Assembly (NCBI GenBank): GCA_964388445.1
Contig: CAYMAI010000005.1
Coordinates: 124,001 to 188,000 of the forward strand
DNA: 64,000 nt
Direction: 5' to 3'
DNA from: CAYMAI01 sp964388445
GTDB lineage: Bacteria > 4484-113 > JAGGVC01
Numbering within the stretch: the stretch's first letter is position 1; each line of letters begins with the position of its first letter. Positions 32,821-41,324 of the stretch are shown one piece after another. A program made the position numbers and the translations under genes. The notes under the pieces were generated by a model that did no database searches, was not told the origin of the DNA, and saw only the letters and a list, made by a program, of their open reading frames with translations.

Positions 32821-35800
32821 TTACGTTACGGTAATTTGTTGCGGTTTCGTCATCCTTTCGCTTTCAGGCTTGTAATATTCGAAGATTTTCGCGGGCGGCG
32901 CGGTTGCGCTAACCGGGTAAAGCGCTTTTAGCCTGTACCTGAAAACCACCGTTTCGTCGCGGCTCAAACTGTCGAGATAAACGATAATCTGCCTGCCCGT
33001 TTTCTCCCACGAGCTAATCACGCGGCTTCCCACGAGTTCGTCGAAGTCCGGACTCCAAACTTCGAATCCGGGCGGAATCGGCAAATCGATGACTACCATT
33101 CCCGTTTCGCCAGCGCCTTTGTATGACGCCGTAACTTCCACCCGGACGCTGTCGTTGACCGAAAGCTCGCTTCTGTCGTATTTGACGTCTAGTTCCAGCG
33201 GTCTAACCTCGGCAGTTTCTTTGACGCTGCCCCAGGGAACGCTGAATCCGGTTTCGAGCTGATACATCAGGTTGCTTTTTTCGTTGGTGTCCGCAATTTC
33301 CACGCCAAACGTTCCGTTTTCCGGCAATATTCCCGTCAAATCGACTAGATGCGTCACGGCCCTGTTTTCCGCGGATTTTTCGGCTTGATAAAGCTCGACG
33401 ATCCCGCCGTCCGCGTCTTTCGAAGATATTGTCAGTCGCCCTTTGCCGCGGTACGAAAGCAAATCTCCGGCCGCGACGAGCGCTTTGAGCGCGGCAATCG
33501 TCGCCTGCGTACTTCCCCAAGCGCCGCCGTTAGACTTTTTCGAAAGCAGCCATGAAATCGCCTTTTCGACGGTTTCGGCATGTTTCGCGTCATCCAAAAG
33601 CGCCAGTACCGCGACGGCGGTCGTTTCGACGTCCGCAGTGAATCCCGCCGAGCCGGTGAACGAATATCCGCCGCCTTCCCAGAAAACACCGCCGTCATCG
33701 TCCGTTTTCGCCATTTCCGCCAGCCTGTTTCTCTGCGCGGCGAGCGAATCCGGCCCTTCGGAAAGCAAAGCCATCGCGCATATCGCGGTCGCAAGCGTCC
33801 GGGCGTCTCCGGTTTTGCGCGCGCCGTCGGCGATGTGGCTCGCAAGGTTGAACACTTCGCCGCGTTTGACGCCCGCCTGCGCCAGCGCCCAGGCGATGTA
33901 CGCGTTCGCATACAGGTCGGCGTCCGAAGTCCTGCCGCCGCCTTGCAGCGCGTAAACACCCGTGCCGGGCTGGGCTTGATTTTTCAGCCACGAAACCGTG
34001 CGCGAAATAATCTCTTGATCGACAAAGCTCACCTTTGCCATGTCCGTGAATTCCATCAAACCGTATGCGGTCAACATCACGTCCGGCTCGCCGCCGCCGA
34101 ACCATGATAAACCGCCGCCGTCCGATTCGAAAGTGACGAGCCGCTGGTATCCGAGCGATATATAACCTTGTGCCATTAATTCGAGTTCCGGGTTCGACTG
34201 TTCGCTTTGCTTCAAGTAAGAAAGCGCCAATACGTTCGGATAAGTCGCGCTGGAAGTTTGCTCGAAACAGCCGTGCGGCATTTTGAAAATCGCGTCGATT
34301 CCGTCCGCGACGTGCCCGATGGAACTTGAATATATTTTCAGCGACGCCCATCCGCTTCCGGGGATAATGCCGCCGGGAATGCTACCTTGCAGTTTTGCGC
34401 TACCGGCAGACAATCGGCCGTTTTGCACCTGCACAATCGGCTTGCCGTCCGGCGCGACCCTAACCTCGCGCTCGACGGCGTCGGACAGCCCCGAATAAGT
34501 TTTCGCCGAAACCTTAATCTTGAATTTGCCGGCCTTGAGCGCGGTAACCGTAAAGCCGGCGCTTCCGACTTGACCCGCCGCGAGCGTTAGCGATTTCGAC
34601 GCTGCGCCTTCCAGCGTGAACCATTCCGCAGGTTCGAGCGTGAACGTGACAGATTGCTGCGCGCCGGAATAGTTGTAAGCGACAGCCGGAATTGACAACG
34701 TATCTCCGCGAGTCAACTCCACCGGAAGTCCGAGGTCGATGAAGAATCCGGTTTTGGCGACAACCGCCGTTTCAGCGGTCGCGACGTTTCCGGATTTATC
34801 GTTCGCGATTGCCGATAAATGCCAGGTAGTAATGTTGTCCGCGAGCGTGAAGCCGTATTTCGTTTCGCCGGTTTCGTCAACGACGATTTCCGGCGCCCAA
34901 AGCAATGTTTCGGGGAACAGCCTGCGAACGCGCGGCGCGCCGGTCGTATGCTCGTCCGGATCGAGTGCGTCGCGCAGGTTTTCGTGAAGCTGCATAGACT
35001 CGGGCGGAACGGCCGCGCCGGTCGCGAAAGATTCAGATGCTCCGTCGCTCCCCGCCCGGACAAACATAAAATTGGGCTGAACCAGCGCCACGATAAACGT
35101 GACGATTACCGCCGAGCCGATTACGCGATACGCGAACGTCGAAGTTCTGGTAACCCTGCCGGTATATGGATGTTCGATGTTGTTGCTCGCGAACAGATGG
35201 CTTATAAGGAACGGGAACAGCGCCAGAAGGCAAGCAATGAAAAATCCGTTAGATGATAGGTCGGGCAAGAATCCGATAATGTCCATCTTCGCAAGCGCAA
35301 TCCAAGCGCCGGAAGTCGCGTAAACCGCGATTAAAATCATCGCTTTAAGTCTGTAAAGGTTGATTTGCTCGCCTATAATTTTGCCCGCCATCGCGGAAAG
35401 CGCGATTCCAGCCGCTGAGGCAATTACAGGCGGCCAAAAGCCGGAAGAAAGCGCCGCAGGCACGAATAGATAAAGCGGCACGAGCGAGGCAATCGTCCAT
35501 TTTCCATATGCGAGCCAAAGCGGTTTAGACGGCTGCGCGGGAAAGAAAAACGCGTGTTGAACGAGCGCGAAAAGGAAAATTAAAACCGTCAAAGCGATGA
35601 TGAGCCATGGCAGCCCGAATTCCACGCGTCTCTTCGCAGTTTCCGCCTGCTTTAAATGGCGTTCGAGTTCCGATAGCGCCGAAGTTTTTTCGATGTCATA
35701 CCAAGGCGTTTCCAAAATTGCCTTGCGAGCGGCAACTGCGCGACCGACCGCCTGATATGCGTAATTCAGGTGGACGAGAGATTCCTCCGCCTTATCCTCG

Positions 35801-38331
35801 GAAATGTCTTTTTCGTTTTCGCTTAAAAGTGCGTCCGCTCCGGGGAGTCCCGCCATCAAAGTGGATAGCTCGCTTCCGTGAATTTCGATGCGCGGGTTTA
35901 GCAAATCGACGAGCAGGTTGAAATAAACGCTTTCAAGACCTTGTTTCGCGTCTTCGACGCCGAACAGCTTCGAGTCGATTGCCGCAAGGCCTACGGCTCC
36001 GGCCGCCGGTTTCCCCCCTGCGTCGGTAAGCTTCAGCGTAACTTCGGCATCGTCTCCGGGGCCGTATTCCGGCTTGGCCGGGATTATTTCTATGCCGAAA
36101 GATTTTCCGGAGCTTTTTACGAAAACCGTGCGCCTGTCGCGAAGAATAATGTCCGCTTCGTCGGGCGAATGAGTCGGCGCATAAACCCGGATTTCGGATT
36201 CGCCGCTCATCGCAGGTAGGGCAGTAAGCTCGAAATCCACTATGCCGCTGATGTTGCCCGCCGCTTTGCTTTGAACGATCTGATTCCCGCTTATTACATC
36301 GAGAAACACGGCGGGAACGGATGTCGGGAGAAGCACTTTTACTTTTATGGTTTCGCCGGGTTCGTAAATGGCTTTATCGGTATGAAGGAGAATCGGCGTC
36401 CGTACGTTGTAATCGAAATTCGGAAAGAAAAACGAATATTCGCTTCCGTCCGCGTCGACCGCCGAAATCCGCGAAGTGCTGCCGGAATCGCCGGCGCGGA
36501 TTACGCCTGAATACAGTCCCGGCGCAATTTTAATCAGGTTGTTGAATCCCGTCGGAGACTCGAAATAGACCGACTTGGGATTCCACGGCTTTCGGTCCAC
36601 GGTGGAAAGCGCCAGATAAACATAGTTGTCCACGCCGCCGCGCCACGCGCCGCTCTCCGGCATCATACGGGCAATATATGGGTGAAGCGAAATCGAAACC
36701 TGGCGAGTGACTTTGGATGTCTGTCCCGCGCCGTCCGTCACCGTTACTTCCGCGGTGATGTCCGCTTGATGGCTGTACGGATCTCGCTGGAAAAGAAGCG
36801 GCGAAGCGGTGAAATCGAAGCTGTACTTGCCGTCCGCCGATAGCGCCCCTTCGGACGTGCCGTGAACGAATTCTTCATAGTCGAAATGACTGAACTTGAT
36901 CGAAACTTTGCCCGCCGTCACCGGATTTCCGAAATAGTAATTCGCGGCTACCGTTCCCGTTATGCTTTCTCCGGGCAAATACCAATCTTTGTCCGTTTGG
37001 AAATCGATTTTGATTTGCGGAAGAACGTATTTGTCCACTTTGACCGTGACGGATTCCTCGCGGGAACCCGCGGCCGCCTTTATCGTGTAATCGCCCAGCT
37101 TGACGAGGTCCGCCAGCGCGAAATCGGTATGCGCGATTCCCCATTCGCTCGTTTCCTTGGCATCGCGGAAAATCTTCGTTCCGTCCGGAGTTTCCACACT
37201 GAAAACAACGCTTTCGCCGGCCGCGTTTTTGAATGCGGTTTTGTCTGTCAACAGCGCGCGCATATGAATCGTCTGGCCCGGCTGATACCTTTGTTTGTCG
37301 GTGCCGAGTACGATTTTCAAATTCCGCTCCGCGTTTACCGGCAAAGCGATTGTCTGCCACGCGCCTTTGTATTGCGCTTGTATTTCCAATACTGGATTTT
37401 CGCCGATGCGCTCCGGCACCCGGAAAGTTTCGTCCAGCGTGCCTTTTTCGTTAGTCTTCCCTTTCCATAATACGTCGCGCCCGGTGGACGAAGAGAGCAC
37501 GATTCGCACGGGCACGTTCGGAATAAGACCGGCCTGCTCCAGTTTGAACTTTTCCGCAAGCGGCTCCAGAATCGGATTCCATTCGACGCTCGGAAAAACT
37601 TCCGGCTCGATATCCGCGGGCGGCGCGGGCGCGGCAGATTCCTGCGCCGCGTCCTCGGTTGCTTTAGCTTCGTTTTCGCCGGCAAGCGTTTTTTCGCGTG
37701 CGGCATCGGCGCCGGCGAGAGTCTTTGCCGGAGACGGCTCGGCTTCGGGCGCCGCTGCTGATTCGTCTTTGGTTTCGCGGGCGGCCGCGTCTTGTTCCGC
37801 GGTTTCGCCGCTTTCGAACAGCCGATCGACTTCCGTCTGATATTCCTTCATCCGCTCTTGCGACATCTTCACGCCGGTTCTGTGACGCGCGATAAGCCTT
37901 ATCGCCGACTCGCTTCCGGGCACAATCGCTTTCGGCGCGTAAGCCTGAATCACCAGGTCGGTCGGTTTGCCGCTCAAAGCGATAAACCAGTTGATTCCGA
38001 TTCCGAGAATGACGGCATAAACGGCGAACGCCCAAACCATTCTGAACCTTGCTGTTTTTCGTGCTTTCGCCTTCTCGTTTCGGATTACGCTTTCTTCCCG
38101 CCTGAAATGCCCGCCGATTTTTTCCCAATCCGCGGCGCCCGGCATCGCGGGTTCTTCTTTCGGAATTGCGCCTAGAAACGATTCTAGTTCGCGGTACGCG
38201 GCGGCCAGAGCGGCATCGGTGTCGAGGCGCGCTTTAAATGCCGCGGCATCGGCTTCGGACAATTCGCCGTAAAAAAACAGTACGCCGGTTTCGAAATCTT
38301 CCTGTTTCATTCCCGCCGGAATCTTACTCAT
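32821..38331 (-). CDS. Membrane-spanning alpha-2-macroglobulin with anti-sigma-like N-terminus
   Basis: A giant 1836-residue protein. Residues ~10-60 (GVLFFYGELSEADAAAFKAR and the following helix) look like the cytosolic domain of anti-sigma factors without zinc ligands; a basic stretch and one helix (98-119) lead outside. After an Ala/Glu-rich linker come macroglobulin (MG) beta domains with several copies of patterns like LGTDKQRYQPGQTIHMRALL and LHTDKAIYEPGETIKVKVLL. At about 907-1090 six hydrophobic helices interrupt the protein, at the place where other macroglobulins have the bait region. Then follow the alpha-2-macroglobulin domain (LFPETLLWAPEIVVDETG), the thioester motif GCFEQ (Cys1355, Gln1358) with the toroid helices, and the receptor-binding-like end. 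Its start overlaps the sigma factor stop by eight bases. It probably traps or senses periplasmic proteases and signals to the sigma factor; that link is inference. Confidence 0.88.
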   Translation of the reverse strand: MSKIPAGMKQEDFETGVLFFYGELSEADAAAFKARLDTDAALAAAYRELESFLGAIPKEEPAMPGAADWEKIGGHFRREESVIRNEKAKARKTARFRMVWAFAVYAVILGIGINWFIALSGKPTDLVIQAYAPKAIVPGSESAIRLIARHRTGVKMSQERMKEYQTEVDRLFESGETAEQDAAARETKDESAAAPEAEPSPAKTLAGADAAREKTLAGENEAKATEDAAQESAAPAPPADIEPEVFPSVEWNPILEPLAEKFKLEQAGLIPNVPVRIVLSSSTGRDVLWKGKTNEKGTLDETFRVPERIGENPVLEIQAQYKGAWQTIALPVNAERNLKIVLGTDKQRYQPGQTIHMRALLTDKTAFKNAAGESVVFSVETPDGTKIFRDAKETSEWGIAHTDFALADLVKLGDYTIKAAAGSREESVTVKVDKYVLPQIKIDFQTDKDWYLPGESITGTVAANYYFGNPVTAGKVSIKFSHFDYEEFVHGTSEGALSADGKYSFDFTASPLLFQRDPYSHQADITAEVTVTDGAGQTSKVTRQVSISLHPYIARMMPESGAWRGGVDNYVYLALSTVDRKPWNPKSVYFESPTGFNNLIKIAPGLYSGVIRAGDSGSTSRISAVDADGSEYSFFFPNFDYNVRTPILLHTDKAIYEPGETIKVKVLLPTSVPAVFLDVISGNQIVQSKAAGNISGIVDFELTALPAMSGESEIRVYAPTHSPDEADIILRDRRTVFVKSSGKSFGIEIIPAKPEYGPGDDAEVTLKLTDAGGKPAAGAVGLAAIDSKLFGVEDAKQGLESVYFNLLVDLLNPRIEIHGSELSTLMAGLPGADALLSENEKDISEDKAEESLVHLNYAYQAVGRAVAARKAILETPWYDIEKTSALSELERHLKQAETAKRRVEFGLPWLIIALTVLIFLFALVQHAFFFPAQPSKPLWLAYGKWTIASLVPLYLFVPAALSSGFWPPVIASAAGIALSAMAGKIIGEQINLYRLKAMILIAVYATSGAWIALAKMDIIGFLPDLSSNGFFIACLLALFPFLISHLFASNNIEHPYTGRVTRTSTFAYRVIGSAVIVTFIVALVQPNFMFVRAGSDGASESFATGAAVPPESMQLHENLRDALDPDEHTTGAPRVRRLFPETLLWAPEIVVDETGETKYGFTLADNITTWHLSAIANDKSGNVATAETAVVAKTGFFIDLGLPVELTRGDTLSIPAVAYNYSGAQQSVTFTLEPAEWFTLEGAASKSLTLAAGQVGSAGFTVTALKAGKFKIKVSAKTYSGLSDAVEREVRVAPDGKPIVQVQNGRLSAGSAKLQGSIPGGIIPGSGWASLKIYSSSIGHVADGIDAIFKMPHGCFEQTSSATYPNVLALSYLKQSEQSNPELELMAQGYISLGYQRLVTFESDGGGLSWFGGGEPDVMLTAYGLMEFTDMAKVSFVDQEIISRTVSWLKNQAQPGTGVYALQGGGRTSDADLYANAYIAWALAQAGVKRGEVFNLASHIADGARKTGDARTLATAICAMALLSEGPDSLAAQRNRLAEMAKTDDDGGVFWEGGGYSFTGSAGFTADVETTAVAVLALLDDAKHAETVEKAISWLLSKKSNGGAWGSTQATIAALKALVAAGDLLSYRGKGRLTISSKDADGGIVELYQAEKSAENRAVTHLVDLTGILPENGTFGVEIADTNEKSNLMYQLETGFSVPWGSVKETAEVRPLELDVKYDRSELSVNDSVRVEVTASYKGAGETGMVVIDLPIPPGFEVWSPDFDELVGSRVISSWEKTGRQIIVYLDSLSRDETVVFRYRLKALYPVSATAPPAKIFEYYKPESERMTKPQQITVT

Positions 38332-38932
38332 GGCTTTTCCTCCCCACGCTTTCCGGCAGCCCGATTCCCTTGGAATCGAAGTGCTTCATCAAATTCGACA
38401 CCGCCTTGAACAAATGCGCCTTCACGGTTCCTTCTTTCAGCCCCAGCGCCTGCGCGATTTCGGACAGCTTCAAACCGCACGAGTGGCGGAGAACGAATAC
38501 GTTTTTCTGCTGCTCCGGCAGCTTGTCGAGCCCGGCGGAAAATTCTCCCATAATCGCGTCGAGGACATACTGCTCGTCCGGATTTTTGCCCCGCGCAACC
38601 GGCTGGGCGTCTAGTATCGCATCCATCAAGTCCCTTTGAACTTCGAGCGGACGCTCGTGCATCCGCCGTTTTGCGTCGCGCAAATAGGAACGCGCTTTGT
38701 TCACCGCGATGGCGTAAAGCCACGTGCTGAACTTCGCCTTCGGTTTCCACCTATCGAGCGAGCGGTATGCGCTAAGGAAAGTATCCTGCGACAAATCGAG
38801 CGCGTCCTCCCGGCTTCCCACCATCCGGTATAGGAAGACGAAAATTCGCTCTCTGTAGCGCTCGAACAACCCGTCGAACGCGCCCGCATCGCCCGATTGA
38901 AACATCTCTACCAGCTTCTCGTCGGAGTGCAC
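38324..38932 (-). CDS. ECF-family RNA polymerase sigma factor
   Basis: A 202-residue sigma-70 family protein with regions 2 and 4 only. Region 2: FDGLFERYRERIFVFLYRMV, EDALDLSQDTFLSAYRSLDR, FSTWLYAIAVNKARSYLR. Region 4: LPEQQKNVFVLRHSCGLKLS, EIAQALGLKEGTVKAHLFKA. A GTG at 38932 is preferred because GGAG lies eight bases upstream; an upstream TTG (38959) has none. The gene overlaps the macroglobulin gene by eight bases, the usual coupling of an ECF sigma factor and its membrane regulator. No separate anti-sigma gene is present, which supports the idea that the macroglobulin N-terminus fills that role. Confidence 0.94.
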   Translation of the reverse strand: MHSDEKLVEMFQSGDAGAFDGLFERYRERIFVFLYRMVGSREDALDLSQDTFLSAYRSLDRWKPKAKFSTWLYAIAVNKARSYLRDAKRRMHERPLEVQRDLMDAILDAQPVARGKNPDEQYVLDAIMGEFSAGLDKLPEQQKNVFVLRHSCGLKLSEIAQALGLKEGTVKAHLFKAVSNLMKHFDSKGIGLPESVGRKSHE

Positions 38933-39079
38933 GCCAAAGACTCCATAGTCCCCGCGCAAACGGGGCTGATTGATATAACGAAAAAGAAAGTGTATAGTTT
39001 ACCCGCGCTTGCCGGAACTTGACCAGTTTATGCGGCGCGTATCTCGCTGGCGCGAAATATATCGTTCGGAGGGGCTTTG

Positions 39080-39313
39080 ATGGCTGGTTTTATCGAGCTT
39101 GCGATTCTTGTTTTTGCGCTTGCCATATCGTTTTCGGTGTACCTGGTGCATAAGGCGGTTCGAGAAAAGGAGACCGGGCTTCTCATCCTCGCGCTCGTCC
39201 TCTTCGTCGCCGCCGTGTTTTTGACGGCGAAGCTGATTATCGGCGTCCAATACGAAGACACGCTTGCGCCGCCGGAAACCGTCACGGAAATGATCGAGGA
39301 AGTGACGCAATAA
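39080..39313 (+). CDS. Small two-helix membrane protein
   Basis: A 77-residue protein with two predicted transmembrane helices (IELAILVFALAISFSVYLV and GLLILALVLFVAAVFL) and an acidic C-terminal tail (ETVTEMIEEVTQ). GGAGG lies seven bases before the ATG at 39080. It is divergent from the sigma factor gene across 147 bases. No family is recognised; a small membrane regulator or stress peptide is possible but unsupported. Confidence 0.7.
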   Translation: MAGFIELAILVFALAISFSVYLVHKAVREKETGLLILALVLFVAAVFLTAKLIIGVQYEDTLAPPETVTEMIEEVTQ

Positions 39314-39399
39314 CTTTTTCCGGGAAGCAAATCACGTTTTGCGCGTCGCGCGCGCGGCCGTTCGTTTAATGTTAATTCTGATTTGCGGACGGCGGACGG

Positions 39400-41148
39400 C
39401 TATTCGGGTTCCTCGCGTTCCTTCGCGCTTTTCTCGTTTGATATCGCGGTAACCTGTTGCCAAGTTACGACCATATTCCGGCCTTCGTTTTTGGCGAAGT
39501 AAAGCGCCATATCTGCGTTTTTGAGAAGCTGAATTTGTACTTGAGACATCTCGCCGATGCCGAATTCCTCGGCCCGCTGAATAAGCTCGACGATGTTTTC
39601 GTCCTCGAACGACGCGACCCCGATGCTAATCGTTATCGCGATACTCCGGTTTTTTTCCTCGTCGATATAAAACTTTTCCCGGCTCACCCTGTGGCGAAGG
39701 CCCTCCGCCATCGCCTGCGCCGACGTAAGCGGACTTCCCTGCAGGATAATCGCGAATTCTTCGCCGCCGTACCTTGCGACGATGTCGGTTTTACGAAAAT
39801 AGCTTCTAAACATATCGGATAACGCCGACAAAATCCTGTTGCCGGCGAGGTGGCCGTGCGTATCGTTGACGTTTTTGAAATGGTCGATGTCTATCATCAT
39901 TACCGACAGCTTGTCGCGGCCAGGAATGCTTTTTTCCAGAATATCCCTGAATCTGTTTTGCAGTTCGCGGAAGTTCATCAAGTTCGTAAGGTTGTCCGTG
40001 ATGCTCTCTTCCTTGACGATGCGGTAGTGGCGGGAATTCGTTATCGCCACGCTGATGAGATAGGCAATCGATTCCAAAAACTTCTGGTCTTTTCGCGTAA
40101 AGTTGTTCGTGGTTGCGCTGTCCAGGCTTATGACGCCGATTGCGACCCCGCGATAGACGAGCGGCACGCAGAGTAGGCTCGCCGGCACCGTCTTCGAACT
40201 CGTGAACTCCTTGAACCTGTGGTCGCGGCTCACGTCGCCGACGCATACGGACATGCGGTTTTGAAACGCCCATCCCGCCAGCCCTTCGCCGGGATTGATT
40301 TTGTGGCTCGAATCTTCGTCATAAAACACGCCGTTCGCGATTCGTATGCCGAGCTTGTCTTCGTCCTCGTCGAAAAGAAACAAACTGAAGTTTTTGAATA
40401 TGAAGCTGTTTTTCAGCGCCAAAATTATGTTCGTGAAAAGCGCTTCCCATTCCAAGCTCGACGATATGATTTCGTTTATTTGAAGAAGGGTGGTTATTTC
40501 CTTGTTGCGCTGCTTAAGCTCTTCGTTCGCGATTTCCGTCGAGAGCGTGGTGTCGAGCAATTCCACCGTGATTCTGTCCAGCGTCGCCATTGTCTGTTGC
40601 TGCTGCTCGATTATCTTCCATCCGAAATATCCCGCCACACCGAAAATCCAGAGCGACGCCAACACCTGACTGATGAGTATCAGGTCGTTTCTGGTTTCCA
40701 AATAGAACGGCCATGGCCAGCCGAGCGTCGCCGAAAGATACAAAACGACGACTCCGAGGAAAATCGCCCCCCTAACGAAATATCCGCTCGTTATCGAGTG
40801 GAAATAAACGAGAGCAAGGTAGGCCACGAGAAAAATGATGTGATAGTCGGGGAAAGTCAGGTTCAAGTAATAAAGATACGCGCCGTCGATGAACAAGCTC
40901 GCAAGATTTATCTTGTTGGTGTGACGATCGTCGTACATTATCGTTAGCCAAAAAGCTATCGTAAATACGACGTACACGAGCGAGGCGCTGAACAGGGAGT
41001 TGGCCAGTTCCGGCGACCTGTATAAGGGGTCGGGCATGTCCCTGGTCGAATCGACGAGAAACTGCATCAAACCCCAAACCGCAAAAATGCTCAGTAACTT
41101 GACCAGTGCGAAATGGTCCCTGAGCGGTCTGAACAGATCCAGTCTCAC
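39400..41148 (-). CDS. Membrane diguanylate cyclase with GAF and GGEEF domains
   Basis: A 582-residue protein making the second messenger c-di-GMP. The N-terminal ~190 residues hold five or six membrane helices; a GAF domain (about 225-375; LQINEIISSSLEWEALF ... PLVYRGVAIGVISLD) follows, then a GGDEF domain with intact active site RYGGEEF (near residue 459) and a product-inhibition I-site RKTD five residues before it. Both features indicate an active, feedback-controlled cyclase. The start is a GTG seven bases after a -10 box. It is divergent from the pseudokinase gene, sharing a 176-base region. Confidence 0.92.
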   Translation of the reverse strand: MRLDLFRPLRDHFALVKLLSIFAVWGLMQFLVDSTRDMPDPLYRSPELANSLFSASLVYVVFTIAFWLTIMYDDRHTNKINLASLFIDGAYLYYLNLTFPDYHIIFLVAYLALVYFHSITSGYFVRGAIFLGVVVLYLSATLGWPWPFYLETRNDLILISQVLASLWIFGVAGYFGWKIIEQQQQTMATLDRITVELLDTTLSTEIANEELKQRNKEITTLLQINEIISSSLEWEALFTNIILALKNSFIFKNFSLFLFDEDEDKLGIRIANGVFYDEDSSHKINPGEGLAGWAFQNRMSVCVGDVSRDHRFKEFTSSKTVPASLLCVPLVYRGVAIGVISLDSATTNNFTRKDQKFLESIAYLISVAITNSRHYRIVKEESITDNLTNLMNFRELQNRFRDILEKSIPGRDKLSVMMIDIDHFKNVNDTHGHLAGNRILSALSDMFRSYFRKTDIVARYGGEEFAIILQGSPLTSAQAMAEGLRHRVSREKFYIDEEKNRSIAITISIGVASFEDENIVELIQRAEEFGIGEMSQVQIQLLKNADMALYFAKNEGRNMVVTWQQVTAISNEKSAKEREEPE

Positions 41149-41155
41149 TTGTTAA

Positions 41156-41164
41156 ATTATATCA
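41156..41164 (-). promoter_or_regulatory. Extended -10 promoter of the diguanylate cyclase gene (leaderless)
   Basis: Minus-strand TGATATAAT (TATAAT at 41156-41161) ends seven bases before the GTG at 41148; there is no room for a ribosome site. Confidence 0.55.
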
Positions 41165-41324
41165 TGCTCCTCGCGATTTCGCCCTATGCGCTCCGAATAT
41201 GAACATTTCGCCCGAGGATTTGCCCGAACGGACGCGATGTGCGAAAATGACGCGCCGCGCAACAAATACGGCCGGCGTCGGTCGAACCTGTTTTGCAGCG
41301 GCCTTTCCGCAATCGGAGCGTGCG

